Notes: a model not told the origin generated them from the sequence alone. A stretch of 19,983 bases of DNA from an uncultured Actinomycetes bacterium (GCA_937907435.1 CALCIA010000198.1:1-19983); one strand, 5' to 3'; positions 1 through 7,455 are shown, counted from the stretch's first letter. Translations and numbers: made by a program.

Positions 1-10
1 CTTGTTTCAT

Positions 11-66
11 ACCCGCCCCTCTCGCCACGGCCACAGCCTGCCCGGGCCGTGGCGAGAGGGGCGGGT
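11..66. repeat. Perfect 22-bp inverted repeat (hairpin)
   Basis: Arms 11-32 and 45-66 are exact reverse complements (arm begins ACCCGCCCCTCTCGCCACGG) with a 12-nt loop. It lies 84 nt beyond the stop of the secreted protein gene to its right, so it could end that transcript as a stem. There is no T-run on either side, so it is not a canonical intrinsic terminator. It may belong to a dispersed palindrome family, but no second copy is in this window. The rest of 1-149 shows no gene. Confidence 0.8.
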
Positions 67-149
67 CCCTAATCGGGCGACAGCTTGCGGGGCCTGAACC
101 CTCCCGAGCGCCAGCTTGCGCCCCCCGTCCCTAGCCCCCGCCGACGCCC

Positions 150-1799
150 CTACCCGACCAATTCGATCGGCATCTCCTTCACCGGGTGATCGCGGTGGCC
201 CGGGGTGTAGACGACGATCTTCGCGTGGCCGTTGCGCTTGCCCAGCGGGCCGTAGTAGAGGAACGCCTGTTGGTTGCCGCTGATCGTCACCTGGCGGGCG
301 AAGGTGCGGCTTGCCTTCGAGGTGAAGCGCTTGATCGTCACCTGGTAGGTGCGCTTCTGCTTGGTCGTGTCGCCGAACCACATCAGCTGTTGTTTCGGCT
401 CCTTGACGAAGGTGAGGCTCGAGCCCTTCGGGGCGTCGAGCGCGGCGACCGTCACGCTGTAGGCGGCGTTCTTCGATTCGGCGCCGAGGGTGATCGCCGG
501 CGACACCGTCTTGGCGCTCGGCAGGTAGGTGATCGCGTTGCCCTTGGGGGAGAGCCCCACCCGCGCTTCCTGGTGCGGCGCCATGATCAGGTTTTCCACC
601 GTCGCGTCGTAGGTCGGGCCGACCAGGCTGAGCGTCTCGCGGTCGCGCACGCCGAGGTGGCGGCCGTCGATGCGGACGTCGAATTCGACGTTCTTGGGGA
701 CCTCGACGACCGGCGTCGGCGAGTCCTTCCACAGCGTGCCGCCCTTCAGCTGGACGCCGGTGGAGCTGCGCGGCAGCACCCGGGCGCCGGGGATCTGGTT
801 GACGAACTTGCCGCCGACGAAGCCGGTCTTGCGGCCCTTCGGGTCTTCGATCACGAGCAGGGCGTGTTCGTTTGAGGTGCCGTCGAGACGGACCTGGTTG
901 TACTTCGAGCCGCCGCCCCGGCGGCCGACGCAGAACGGGCAGGGCTGGACGCCGAGGCCCGGGGTGACCGGCGCGAGGCGCAGGGTCTCCGACTTCGCGT
1001 TGCCTTCGTACATCGCCTGCGGGTAGCCCGGCGAGACCATCGCGTAGTAGCTCCAGGTGTCGGTGTTGGTGTTGATCCGCAGGCGGCGTTCGTCGTTGGC
1101 GGGCCAGTTGTTGTCGTAGGCGAGGACTTCGTATTCGCCGGGGCCGACCTTTTCGACCGCGTACGGGGTGATCGCGTGGCCGGCCTGGAAGCCGTACTGG
1201 AAGATCTCGAAGGTCCAGATCTCCTTGCTCTTCGGGTCGAGCCCGCCGTGCAGGAGGAAGTTGAGGATCTGGGTCGGCGTCGCGACGATCGTGTTCTCGT
1301 TGATCGACTCCAGGTTCTGGAAGTCGAAGGCGCGGGTGATCGAGCGCTGCAGCACGTCGTTGCCTTCGATCCCGAGCTGGAACGGATTCGTCGCCCCCGC
1401 CCCGAAGGCGCTCACGCCTGAGTAGCCGAAGCGCGGCAGGTAGCCCTTGTAGATCAGCTCGGCCAGGGTGGCGAAGCCGAAGCAGTGGCCGTCGGCGGAC
1501 CCTTCGTTGTAGGACTTCATCACCGCCCGGGCGAGCGGGGTCAGCACGCAGCGGCCCTTGCCGGAGATGCAGACGCCGGGGCCGTAGAGGCGCTCGAACT
1601 CGGCCGCGTCGAGGCCCTTCTGACCTTCGTTGCCGTAGTTGGGGAAGGAGAAGCCGTCGGGGTCCGGGCGGAAGCCGTTGTCGGCGACGATCGTGCCCGC
1701 CGAGGCGGCGGCGGGGATCGCCATCAAGGCGGCGACGAGGACGGACAGGACGAGGAAGATGCGGGCGGCCGAAAGCGACCCGTGAGGACGAGAGGTCAT
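150..1799 (-). CDS. Secreted papain-like (cysteine-peptidase-like) protein, function unknown
   Basis: The 549-residue product starts at ATG 1799, chosen because AAGGA lies about 5 nt upstream; an in-frame TTG at 1817 is less likely. Residues about 12-35 form a hydrophobic signal peptide ending in an AxA-like site (AAASA). The mature N-terminal half carries GHCFGFA (Cys106), a GHAITPY segment (His208) and YDNNWP (Asp229/Asn230), an ordered Cys-His-Asp/Asn series like papain or transglutaminase folds. The second half (about 300-549) is beta-rich and repetitive without recognisable catalytic motifs, possibly adhesive or wall-associated. Cys77/Cys84 and Cys287/Cys290 could form disulfides. I cannot name a family. 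A peptidase or transglutaminase-like role outside the cell is inferred only from residue order and export. The gene stands alone, divergent from the DUF1810 gene. Confidence 0.75.
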   Translation of the reverse strand: MTSRPHGSLSAARIFLVLSVLVAALMAIPAAASAGTIVADNGFRPDPDGFSFPNYGNEGQKGLDAAEFERLYGPGVCISGKGRCVLTPLARAVMKSYNEGSADGHCFGFATLAELIYKGYLPRFGYSGVSAFGAGATNPFQLGIEGNDVLQRSITRAFDFQNLESINENTIVATPTQILNFLLHGGLDPKSKEIWTFEIFQYGFQAGHAITPYAVEKVGPGEYEVLAYDNNWPANDERRLRINTNTDTWSYYAMVSPGYPQAMYEGNAKSETLRLAPVTPGLGVQPCPFCVGRRGGGSKYNQVRLDGTSNEHALLVIEDPKGRKTGFVGGKFVNQIPGARVLPRSSTGVQLKGGTLWKDSPTPVVEVPKNVEFDVRIDGRHLGVRDRETLSLVGPTYDATVENLIMAPHQEARVGLSPKGNAITYLPSAKTVSPAITLGAESKNAAYSVTVAALDAPKGSSLTFVKEPKQQLMWFGDTTKQKRTYQVTIKRFTSKASRTFARQVTISGNQQAFLYYGPLGKRNGHAKIVVYTPGHRDHPVKEMPIELVG

Positions 1800-1805
1800 G
1801 TTCCT

Positions 1806-1861
1806 TGAAATCGACAACCCCGCGGTGCCCCTTGAGCGGCAGCCCCCCGGTGCGGGGTAGC
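1806..1861 (-). promoter_or_regulatory. GC-rich hairpin in the 5' leader of the secreted protein gene
   Basis: ACCCCGC (about 1819-1825) pairs with GCGGGGT (about 1853-1859), enclosing a C/G-rich loop, between the probable promoter near 1860 and the AAGGA ribosome-binding site. It resembles a structured leader, but I recognise no riboswitch class. Confidence 0.35.
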
Positions 1862-1867
1862 GATTAC

Positions 1868-1873
1868 TAGGCT
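1868..1873 (+). promoter_or_regulatory. -10 element TAGGCT for a leaderless DUF1810 mRNA
   Basis: TAGGCT is followed by 6 nt and then the GTG start. No Shine-Dalgarno sequence is present, and the spacing would place the transcription start at the start codon. The same arrangement recurs at other genes in this window. Confidence 0.5.
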
Positions 1874-1879
1874 GGCCCC

Positions 1880-2311
1880 GTGGGCGACGATCCCTTCCAC
1901 CTGCAACGGTTCGTCGACGCGCAGGAAGACGCGGCGATCTACGCCCGGGCGCTCGCGGAGCTGCGGGCGGCCCGCAAGCAGAGCCACTGGATCTGGTTCG
2001 TCTTCCCCCAGATCGCCGGCCTCGGCGCGAGCCCGATGTCCCAGGCCTACGCGATCCGCTCGCTCGACGAGGCCCGCGCCTACCTCGACCACCCCCTGCT
2101 CGGCCCGCGCCTGCGCGAGTCGACCGAGGCGCTCCTCGCGGCGGAGCCAGGCGCCTCCGCCGAGGCGATCCTCGGCGGCATCGACGCGATCAAGGTCCGC
2201 AGCTCGATGACCTTGTTCCACCTTGCCGCCCCCGAGGAGCAGCTCTTCAGGTCCGCCCTCGACCGCTTCTTCGCCGGCGAGCCGGACCCCGAGACCGACC
2301 GCCGAGTCTGA
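1880..2311 (+). CDS. DUF1810 family protein
   Basis: The 143-residue cytosolic protein starts at GTG 1880, immediately after a TAGGCT -10-like hexamer and without a ribosome-binding site. It has the hallmarks of DUF1810 over its full length: an RFVDAQ start, the SHWIWFVFPQIAGLG core (about residues 35-49), a SQAYAIRSLDEA segment, and the HPLLGPRLRE block. No enzymatic activity is assigned to the family as far as I know. There is no membrane segment or signal peptide. It stands alone, convergent with the NlpC/P60 gene, with a palindromic repeat between them. Confidence 0.88.
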   Translation: MGDDPFHLQRFVDAQEDAAIYARALAELRAARKQSHWIWFVFPQIAGLGASPMSQAYAIRSLDEARAYLDHPLLGPRLRESTEALLAAEPGASAEAILGGIDAIKVRSSMTLFHLAAPEEQLFRSALDRFFAGEPDPETDRRV

Positions 2312-2341
2312 CCCGGCGCCTAAGGCAGCTGCCCGCCGGGT

Positions 2342-2386
2342 CGAGTTCGCAGTAATCCGCGGATAGCGCGGAGAAGTGCGAACTCG
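2342..2386. repeat. Dispersed palindromic repeat, copy 1 (imperfect)
   Basis: Arms 2342-2361 and 2367-2386 (GAGTTCGC, variable centre, ATCCGCG) flank the loop GATAG. Three opposed positions within the arms are mismatched. Copy 2 at 18752-18794 differs at only three positions over 43 nt. This copy lies between two convergent stop codons, where it could act as a transcription barrier for both genes. Confidence 0.88.
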
Positions 2387-2392
2387 CCTGTC

Positions 2393-3022
2393 CTAGTAGC
2401 CGGCCGGGTGCCGCGCGACGTAGCCCGCGGTCGACACCATTTCCGGGTGCCAGCGGGGGCCGGTGCCGTTGGAGTCGCCCGCGGTGTCCCAGCGGACGCC
2501 GTCGATCACGGCGAAGGCGTGGCCGGCGTTGGCGTAGATCGTGATCCAGCGGCCCTTGCCGGCGACGCCCCAGCTCATCATTTCGCCGGAGTCCATCGGG
2601 GTCGTGATCAGGCCGGCGCCGTGGAGGGCATAGCTGACGGCGCCGGAGCAGTCGTAGCCGGGGCTCCACCAGCGAGCGTGGCCGCCGCCCCAGATGTAGG
2701 GCAGCGTGTGGATCTTGTTCGCCGCCGCGATCGCGGCCTTGACCGCGGCCGGGGCGTTTTCCGGCGGCGCGACGACGCCTTCGACCAGCGTCCCCGGGGT
2801 GACGGGCAGGCAGCTGCGCACGCCTTCGGGGTTGGTGGTGCATTCGGTCGAGCCCGGGGTCGGGGTCGATTCGGTGGCCGGCGCGCCGGTCGTGGCGGCC
2901 AGGTTGACCGGGCTCAGGCCCCCGCCCGCGGCGGACGCGCCTGCCGGAAAGGCGACCGCGACGATCACTCCGATCGCCAACGCCACCCGTGCTTTCCAAC
3001 CCACCCCGTGGGAACCCAGCAA
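2393..3022 (-). CDS. Secreted NlpC/P60-family peptidoglycan hydrolase
   Basis: The 209-residue product begins at TTG 3022, chosen because AAAGGAG lies 7-8 nt upstream. Residues 11-32 form a signal peptide ending ASA. A Thr/Pro-rich linker follows (about 40-80), with Cys61 and Cys71 possibly in a disulfide. The C-terminal NlpC/P60-like domain shows YIWGGGH (109-115), the catalytic Cys in DCSG (Cys125) and the catalytic His in NAGHAF (His168). The family cleaves peptide stems of peptidoglycan outside the cell. Its leader carries a c-di-AMP riboswitch, an association known from actinobacterial wall hydrolases. All seven Glu codons are GAA, unlike most cytosolic neighbours. The exact bond cleaved cannot be told from the sequence. 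Confidence 0.88.
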   Translation of the reverse strand: MLGSHGVGWKARVALAIGVIVAVAFPAGASAAGGGLSPVNLAATTGAPATESTPTPGSTECTTNPEGVRSCLPVTPGTLVEGVVAPPENAPAAVKAAIAAANKIHTLPYIWGGGHARWWSPGYDCSGAVSYALHGAGLITTPMDSGEMMSWGVAGKGRWITIYANAGHAFAVIDGVRWDTAGDSNGTGPRWHPEMVSTAGYVARHPAGY

Positions 3023-3037
3023 AACCGATCTCCTTTG

Positions 3038-3170
3038 TCGGCCTGCGGGGTTAGCTGTCGGGCTGGCGCTGAAGGAGCCTGCGCTCCCACCGTGAGGTGG
3101 ATTCGCCCCAAAACTCGGTTCCCCCGTTCCAAGGTTTTTCGGCCCCTGGATTCGGCTTACCGGTCCTTGA
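3038..3170 (-). promoter_or_regulatory. Cyclic di-AMP riboswitch (ydaO/yuaA type)
   Basis: The leader of the NlpC/P60 gene contains, in order on the minus strand, the conserved blocks of this class: GCCGAATCC (3156-3148), GGGGGAACC (3125-3117), GGGGCGAATCC (3109-3099) and GACAGCTAACC followed by a GC-rich segment ending GCAGGC (3059-3041). The aptamer ends only a few nucleotides before the AAAGGAG ribosome-binding site. A weak CCGA/TCGG stem would hold that site in its loop. There is no room for a separate long terminator, so control at translation initiation or by a short terminator is plausible. The class normally turns genes off when c-di-AMP is high. Boundaries are approximate. Confidence 0.88.
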
Positions 3171-3179
3171 TCGCGGAGC

Positions 3180-3185
3180 AGTGTA
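3180..3185 (-). promoter_or_regulatory. -10 element TACACT for the riboswitch-nlpC transcript
   Basis: TACACT on the minus strand would start transcription near 3172, exactly at the 5' edge of the riboswitch. No convincing -35 element is visible. Confidence 0.4.
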
Positions 3186-3249
3186 ACGGCTGAACCGGCG
3201 TCAGGGCGAAAAGAGTTTCCCGCTGGTTGCGGAGGGAAGATGGCGGGAG

Positions 3250-3996
3250 ATGGGCGAAACGGTGCTCCGCCTCGAGGAGCTGCGCAAGAGCTACGGCGAG
3301 ACGGTGGCGCTGGACGGCGTCTCCTTCGACGTCGGCGCGGGCCAGATGTTCGGCTTCGTCGGCCCCAACGGGGCGGGCAAGACGACGCTGATGCGGATCG
3401 TCCTCGGCGTCCTCGCCGCCGACTCCGGCCGGGTGCTCTGGCGCGGCGCGCCGATCGACGCCGAGGCGCGGCGGCGCATCGGCTACATGCCCGAGGAGCG
3501 CGGCCTCTATCCGAAGATGCGGGTGCGCGACCAGCTCCTCTACATGGCGCGGCTGCACGGCGCGAGCGAGGCCGACGCGGGCGCGGCGGCGGACCGCTGG
3601 ATGGAGCGGCTCGGGATCGCGGCGCGGGCCGACGACGCGGTCGAGGCGCTCTCGCTCGGCAACCAGCAGCGGGTCCAGCTCGGCGTCGCGCTGGTCCACG
3701 AACCCGACCTGTTGGTCCTCGACGAGCCCTTCTCCGGCCTCGACCCCGACGGCGTCGACGCGCTCAGCGGCGCCCTCCTCACCGAGATCTCCGAGCGCCG
3801 GGTCCCGGTCGTCTTCTCCTCCCACCAGCTGGAGCTGGTCGAGCGCCTCTGCGACTCGGTGGCGATCATCGCCGGCGGGCGGATCGCGGCGTCCGGGTCG
3901 CTGGCGGAGGTCGGCGGCGGCCGGCCGCTGGGCGAGGTCTTCCGCGAGGCGACGCGCGGGTCGGGCGCAGGCGCAACCGAGGAGCACCGCGCGTGA
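3250..3996 (+). CDS. ABC transporter ATP-binding protein, NatA-like
   Basis: The 248-residue nucleotide-binding subunit powers the membrane protein encoded next to it. Visible motifs are Walker A GPNGAGKT (38-45), the variant signature LSLGNQQ (134-140), Walker B LLVLDEP (154-160, with Asp158/Glu159) and the switch histidine in SSH (192). The LSxGNQQ signature and the EERGLYPKM segment are typical of the NatA group of ABC-2 exporters. ATG 3250 gives the conserved N-terminus; the ATG at 3240 is out of frame. The 3' end overlaps the permease start in a GTGA, so the two are translationally coupled. Substrate is unknown; sodium export or drug efflux are family possibilities only. Confidence 0.93.
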   Translation: MGETVLRLEELRKSYGETVALDGVSFDVGAGQMFGFVGPNGAGKTTLMRIVLGVLAADSGRVLWRGAPIDAEARRRIGYMPEERGLYPKMRVRDQLLYMARLHGASEADAGAAADRWMERLGIAARADDAVEALSLGNQQRVQLGVALVHEPDLLVLDEPFSGLDPDGVDALSGALLTEISERRVPVVFSSHQLELVERLCDSVAIIAGGRIAASGSLAEVGGGRPLGEVFREATRGSGAGATEEHRA

Positions 3997-5177
3997 ACCA
4001 GCGCGAGACGATCGAGCTGGTCGCCCGGCGCGAGCTCGCCGAGGGCCTGCGCTCGCGGGCCTGGCGGGCGGCGCTCGCGATCCAGATGCTGGTCGTCGCC
4101 GGGATCGCGATCGTCTCGATCGTCACCTCGGGCGGCTCCGGCATCCACACCCGCCACCTGGCGACGGCCGGGCCGCGCGCCGCCGCGATCGCCGCCAAGG
4201 CCCGCACCGAGGCCAAGGGCTACGGCATCAAGCTGGAGGTCGAAGACGCGACCAGCGCCGCCGTCGCCCGCGAAAAGGTCAAGAACGAAGACGCCGACGC
4301 GGCGCTCGGCCCGCGCGGGCTGACGGTCGGCAAGGACCCCGATGCCGCCCTCGTCGCGCTGATCCAGAACGCCGCCCGCACCGTGCGCGGCGAAGCGCGG
4401 CTGCGCGCCGCCGGCCTCTCCCCCGCCGCCGCCCGCGCGGCGCTCGAACCGCCGCCCCTCCCCACCGTCGAGATCTCCACCGGCGAAGGCGAAGGCGGCA
4501 CCGGCCTCGCCTACATCGGCGCCCTGCTCCTCTACGTCGCGCTGATCAGCTTCGGCTACGCGATCGCCTCCAGCGTCGTCACCGAGAAGAGCTCGCGCGT
4601 GGTCGAGGTGATCCTCAGCGCGATCCGCCCGGTCCAGCTCCTCGCCGGCAAGCTGGTCGGCGTCGGCATCCTGGGACTGATCCAGATCGCCGCCGTGGCC
4701 GCGATCGGCCTCCTCATCGCGGTGCCCGGCGGGTCGATCTCCCTCCCCTCCTCCACCTTCGAGACGGTCGTCCTCGTCCTTGTCTACTTCGTCCTCGGTT
4801 ACGTCTTCTACGGCGGCCTCTTCGCCGCCGCGGCCTCGCTGGTCTCCCGCCAGGAGGACACGCAGTCGACGACCGGGCCGATCCTGATCGTCCTCATCGC
4901 CTCCTACATCGCGACCAACGCGGCGCTCGGCGATCCGAACGGCGGCCTGGCGACGATCGGCACCTTCCTGCCGCCGATGGCGCCGATGGTGGTCCCCGGC
5001 CGCGCGGCCCAGGGCGCGCTGCCGGCGGGCGAGCTGATCGTCTCGCTGCTCCTGATGCTGGCCGCGATCGTCGTCGTGGTCGTCGTCGCGGCCCGGATCT
5101 ACGACCGCAGCGTGCTGCGCTTCGGCACCCCGATGAAGCTCCGCGAGGCGATCGGTTTCGCCATCCGCCGCGGCTAG
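3993..5177 (+). CDS. ABC-2 type permease, NatB-like
   Basis: The 394-residue membrane subunit starts at GTG 3993, overlapping the ATPase stop by 4 nt, with GGAG 8 nt upstream. It has one N-terminal membrane segment (about residues 25-45), a large external domain (about 46-165), then a cluster of about five membrane segments from about 170 onward. The cytosolic segment VVTEKSSRVVEVILSA and the following RPVQLLAGKL are characteristic of the ABC-2/NatB (COG1668) family. With the upstream ATPase it should form an exporter of two ATPase and two permease subunits. Its TAG stop shares CTAG with the stop of the convergent ogt gene. Substrate is not determinable. Confidence 0.92.
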   Translation: MNQRETIELVARRELAEGLRSRAWRAALAIQMLVVAGIAIVSIVTSGGSGIHTRHLATAGPRAAAIAAKARTEAKGYGIKLEVEDATSAAVAREKVKNEDADAALGPRGLTVGKDPDAALVALIQNAARTVRGEARLRAAGLSPAAARAALEPPPLPTVEISTGEGEGGTGLAYIGALLLYVALISFGYAIASSVVTEKSSRVVEVILSAIRPVQLLAGKLVGVGILGLIQIAAVAAIGLLIAVPGGSISLPSSTFETVVLVLVYFVLGYVFYGGLFAAAASLVSRQEDTQSTTGPILIVLIASYIATNAALGDPNGGLATIGTFLPPMAPMVVPGRAAQGALPAGELIVSLLLMLAAIVVVVVVAARIYDRSVLRFGTPMKLREAIGFAIRRG

Positions 5178-5713
5178 AGCAGCGAGGTCTGCCGCGTCTT
5201 CCAGGCCGGGTCGGGACGGCCGGAGCCCTCCAGCTCCAGCAGCGCCTGCTTGCGGTGCAGGCCGCCGCCGTACCCGGTGAGCGAGCCGTCGGCGCCGATC
5301 ACCCGGTGGCAGGGGACGATGATCGACACCGGGTTGCGGCCGTTCGCGGCGCCGACCGCGCGGGCGCGCTGCCACGGTTCGACGTCGGTGCGGAAGACGT
5401 CCGGGTCGACGCGGGCGGCAAGCTCGCCGTAGCTCCAGGTCTCGCCGTAGGGGATGTCGAGCAGGCAGCGCGAGACGGCGCGGTCGAAGGGCGTCCCGCG
5501 CATGTCGAGCTCGACCTCGAAGGCGCGCAGCTCGCCGCGGAAGTAGGCCTCGAGCTGCTCGACCACCGCGGGCAGCGGCGCACGCGCCGACTCCGGCGGC
5601 GCCGGGGTCTTGCCGGGGAACCAGAGGCCGCGCAGGCCCGCCTCGCCGGCGACCAGCATCAGCGGCCCGATCGGGCTCTCGTAGATGTCCCAGGTGACTT
5701 CCGCGTCGTTCAT
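5174..5713 (-). CDS. ogt: Methylated-DNA--protein-cysteine methyltransferase (Ogt type)
   Basis: The 179-residue suicide enzyme transfers alkyl groups from O6-alkylguanine or O4-alkylthymine in DNA to its own cysteine. The acceptor motif is PCHRV (134-138, Cys135), preceded by the helix-turn-helix start IPYGETWSYGELA (87-99) and followed by GYGGGLHRKQALL. The N-terminal domain (about 1-70) has the usual IGPLMLV core. Two oddities: an insertion of roughly 8-10 residues (VDPDVFRTDVEPWQ region, 102-115) between the helix-turn-helix and RARAVGAAN, and a Ser-Arg where the family usually has a Trp (AVSRCL). ATG 5713 is supported by GGAGG 8 nt upstream. It converges on the ABC permease with overlapping stops. 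Confidence 0.93.
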   Translation of the reverse strand: MNDAEVTWDIYESPIGPLMLVAGEAGLRGLWFPGKTPAPPESARAPLPAVVEQLEAYFRGELRAFEVELDMRGTPFDRAVSRCLLDIPYGETWSYGELAARVDPDVFRTDVEPWQRARAVGAANGRNPVSIIVPCHRVIGADGSLTGYGGGLHRKQALLELEGSGRPDPAWKTRQTSLL

Positions 5714-5782
5714 GGCTTCATCCTCCCGCGCTCGCTTTCATAGTCAAACGCGCGCCGCGGCAGAAACGTGAGATCGGCAGCC

Positions 5783-5788
5783 TAGGAT
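5783..5788 (+). promoter_or_regulatory. -10 element TAGGAT for a leaderless GNAT/tag mRNA
   Basis: TAGGAT is followed by 7 nt and GTG 5796. It overlaps the in-frame ATG 5787, which argues against that ATG as the start. Confidence 0.5.
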
Positions 5789-5795
5789 GGGCGGA

Positions 5796-6350
5796 GTGAG
5801 CCAGGTCGACGTCTCCACGATCCGCTCGGTCCCCGCGGTCGCGATCCGCCCGCCGGAGCCCGCGGACCGCGACGCCTTCATCGCCGCGATGAAGGCGAGC
5901 GCCGAGCTCCACCGCCCGTGGCTGACGCCGCCGGTCACCGTCCCCGAGTACGACGCCTGGCTCACCCGGGCGGGGCGCACCGACTTCGACGCCAGCCTCG
6001 CCGTCCGCCCCGAGGACGGGGCGATCGTCGGCTATTTCAACGTCAGCCAGATCATCCGCGGGCCGCTGCAGAGCGCCTTCCTCGGCTACGGCGGGGTCGC
6101 CGAGTGGAGCGGCGCCGGGTATATGACGGCGGCGCTGCGGCTGGTGCTCGAGCGCGCCTTCACCGACCTCTCCCTGCACCGCCTGGAAGCGAACATCCAA
6201 CCCGGCAACGCCACCTCGATCGCGCTGGTCGAGCGCTGCGGCTTCATCCGCGAGGGCTTCTCCGAGCGTTATCTGAAGATCGGCGGGCACTGGCGCGACC
6301 ACGCCCGCTTCGCGATCCGCGCCGAACAGTGGCAAGCGTGGCGCAGTTGA
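5796..6350 (+). CDS. GNAT acetyltransferase, RimJ/RimL type
   Basis: The 184-residue cytosolic enzyme should move acetyl from acetyl-CoA to an amine, classically a protein N-terminus for RimJ/RimL relatives. The acetyl-CoA loop is seen in GVAEWSGAGYMTAAL. The C-terminal RLEANIQPGNATSIALVERCGF block is diagnostic of the RimJ/RimL group. GTG 5796 is preferred over ATG 5787 because a TAGGAT -10 element lies 7 nt before it and overlaps the ATG; with ATG the protein would be 187 residues. The stop codon overlaps the start region of tag, so the two genes are probably one transcript. The substrate cannot be told from sequence. Confidence 0.9.
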   Translation: MSQVDVSTIRSVPAVAIRPPEPADRDAFIAAMKASAELHRPWLTPPVTVPEYDAWLTRAGRTDFDASLAVRPEDGAIVGYFNVSQIIRGPLQSAFLGYGGVAEWSGAGYMTAALRLVLERAFTDLSLHRLEANIQPGNATSIALVERCGFIREGFSERYLKIGGHWRDHARFAIRAEQWQAWRS

Positions 6351-6895
6351 CGCGCTGCGCCTGGGCGGGGAACGACCCGCTCATGCGGGCCTACCACGAC
6401 GAGGAGTGGGGCGTGCCCGAGCGCGACCCGCGGGCGCTCTGGGAGAAGCTCCAGCTGGACGGCTTCCAGGCCGGGCTCGCCTGGATCACGGTGCTGCGCA
6501 AGCGCGATGCCTTCCGCAAGGGCTTCAAGAACTTCGAACCGGAGAAGGTCGCCAAGTTCGGCGAGGCCGATGTCGAGCGCCTCCTCGGCGACGCCGGGAT
6601 CATCCGCTCGCGGCAGAAGATCGAGGCGACGATCGGCAACGCCCGCGCCTACCTGGAGATGGCCGCGGCGGGCGAGGACTTCGCCGACTTCTGCTGGTCC
6701 TTCGTCGACGGCGAGCCGCTGCGCGGCGACGGGGTCGAAGTGCTGGCGAAGACGCCGCTCTCCGAAGCGGTCTCCAAGGAGCTCAAGCGACGCGGCTTCA
6801 AGTTCGTCGGGCCGACGATCGTCTATGCCTGGATGCAGGCGGTGGGGATCGTCAACGACCACAGCGCCGACTGCTTCCGCCGCGATCGGGTCTGA
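6338..6895 (+). CDS. tag: DNA-3-methyladenine glycosylase I
   Basis: The 185-residue base-excision enzyme removes 3-methyladenine from alkylated DNA. Family marks run the full length: RCAWAGNDPLMRAYHDEEWG near the N-terminus, supplying the zinc-binding Cys and His; LDGFQAGLAWITVLRKR, which includes the region around the catalytic site; and the C-terminal VNDHSADCF with the second zinc His/Cys pair. Start choice is open: GTG 6338, or TTG 6347, whose TTGA overlaps the upstream stop and gives MTRCAW, closer to the Escherichia coli Tag start. No strong ribosome-binding site is seen, so coupling to the GNAT gene is likely. A separate Ogt gene lies about 0.6 kb away on the other strand. Confidence 0.94.
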   Translation: MAQLTRCAWAGNDPLMRAYHDEEWGVPERDPRALWEKLQLDGFQAGLAWITVLRKRDAFRKGFKNFEPEKVAKFGEADVERLLGDAGIIRSRQKIEATIGNARAYLEMAAAGEDFADFCWSFVDGEPLRGDGVEVLAKTPLSEAVSKELKRRGFKFVGPTIVYAWMQAVGIVNDHSADCFRRDRV

Positions 6896-6902
6896 CCCCT
6901 CC

Positions 6903-7430
6903 TCACGGGAGCTCGCGGCGGAAGCGGTCGACGGTGGAGCGGATGCCGTAGGGCTGCTCCACTCTCGTGGCGCGGTCGGGGGACCAGCCTTCGCGTTCGT
7001 AGAAGTTCGCGGCGCGGGTGTTGCCCTGGAGGACCCAGAGGATGGCGGCGGTGAAGCCCGCCTCGTGGAGGCGGCGGCGGGACTCGGCCATCAGGAGGCG
7101 GCCGACGCCGCCCTGGTAGCGGTCGGGGTCGACGTAGAGGGCGTAGACCTCGCCGAAGCCCTGGGCATCCTCGTCGCGGGACGGGCCGAAGGTGACGAAG
7201 CCCTGAATCGCCTCCGCGCCGTCCTCCCCCGCCTCGACCGCGAGGACCGTCGTCGGCGCCGCCGGGTCGGGCGACTCGAAGGTGTAGCGGGCGGCGCGCT
7301 CGCGGGGGTCGAGGGCGTCGAGGAACTCGGCCGGGATCAGGCCGCGGTAGGCCTCCTGCCAGGCGCGGACGTGGACCTCCGCGACGGCAAGCTCGTCGCC
7401 GCGGCGCGCCTCGCGCAATGAGATCGCCAC
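6903..7430 (-). CDS. GNAT N-acetyltransferase
   Basis: The 175-residue protein begins at GTG 7430 (a GGGGGA stretch lies upstream). It has the N-terminal ISLREARRGDELAVAEVHV pattern, followed by QEAYRGLIPAEFLD, which is common in single-domain GNATs. The acetyl-CoA motif is VYALYVDPDRYQGGVGRLLM, and NTRAANFYEREGW forms the last conserved block. Substrate unknown; small amines, antibiotics or proteins are all possible in this family. It follows the cupin pseudogene on the same strand with a 25-nt gap, so they may be co-transcribed. Its stop faces the tag stop with 7 nt between. Confidence 0.9.
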   Translation of the reverse strand: MAISLREARRGDELAVAEVHVRAWQEAYRGLIPAEFLDALDPRERAARYTFESPDPAAPTTVLAVEAGEDGAEAIQGFVTFGPSRDEDAQGFGEVYALYVDPDRYQGGVGRLLMAESRRRLHEAGFTAAILWVLQGNTRAANFYEREGWSPDRATRVEQPYGIRSTVDRFRRELP

Positions 7431-7455
7431 TACTCGCGTCCCCCGCGCGCCGCCT

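Noticed and set aside
77..125. Short direct repeat CAGCTTGCG occurring twice
   Set aside because: Only 9 nt, two copies, and no further periodicity; no array.
3540..5375. Very long open frame on the minus strand opposite the ABC transporter genes
   Set aside because: Product is low-complexity Arg/Asp/Gly-rich with no known motif and is antisense to two well-supported genes; typical of high-GC DNA.
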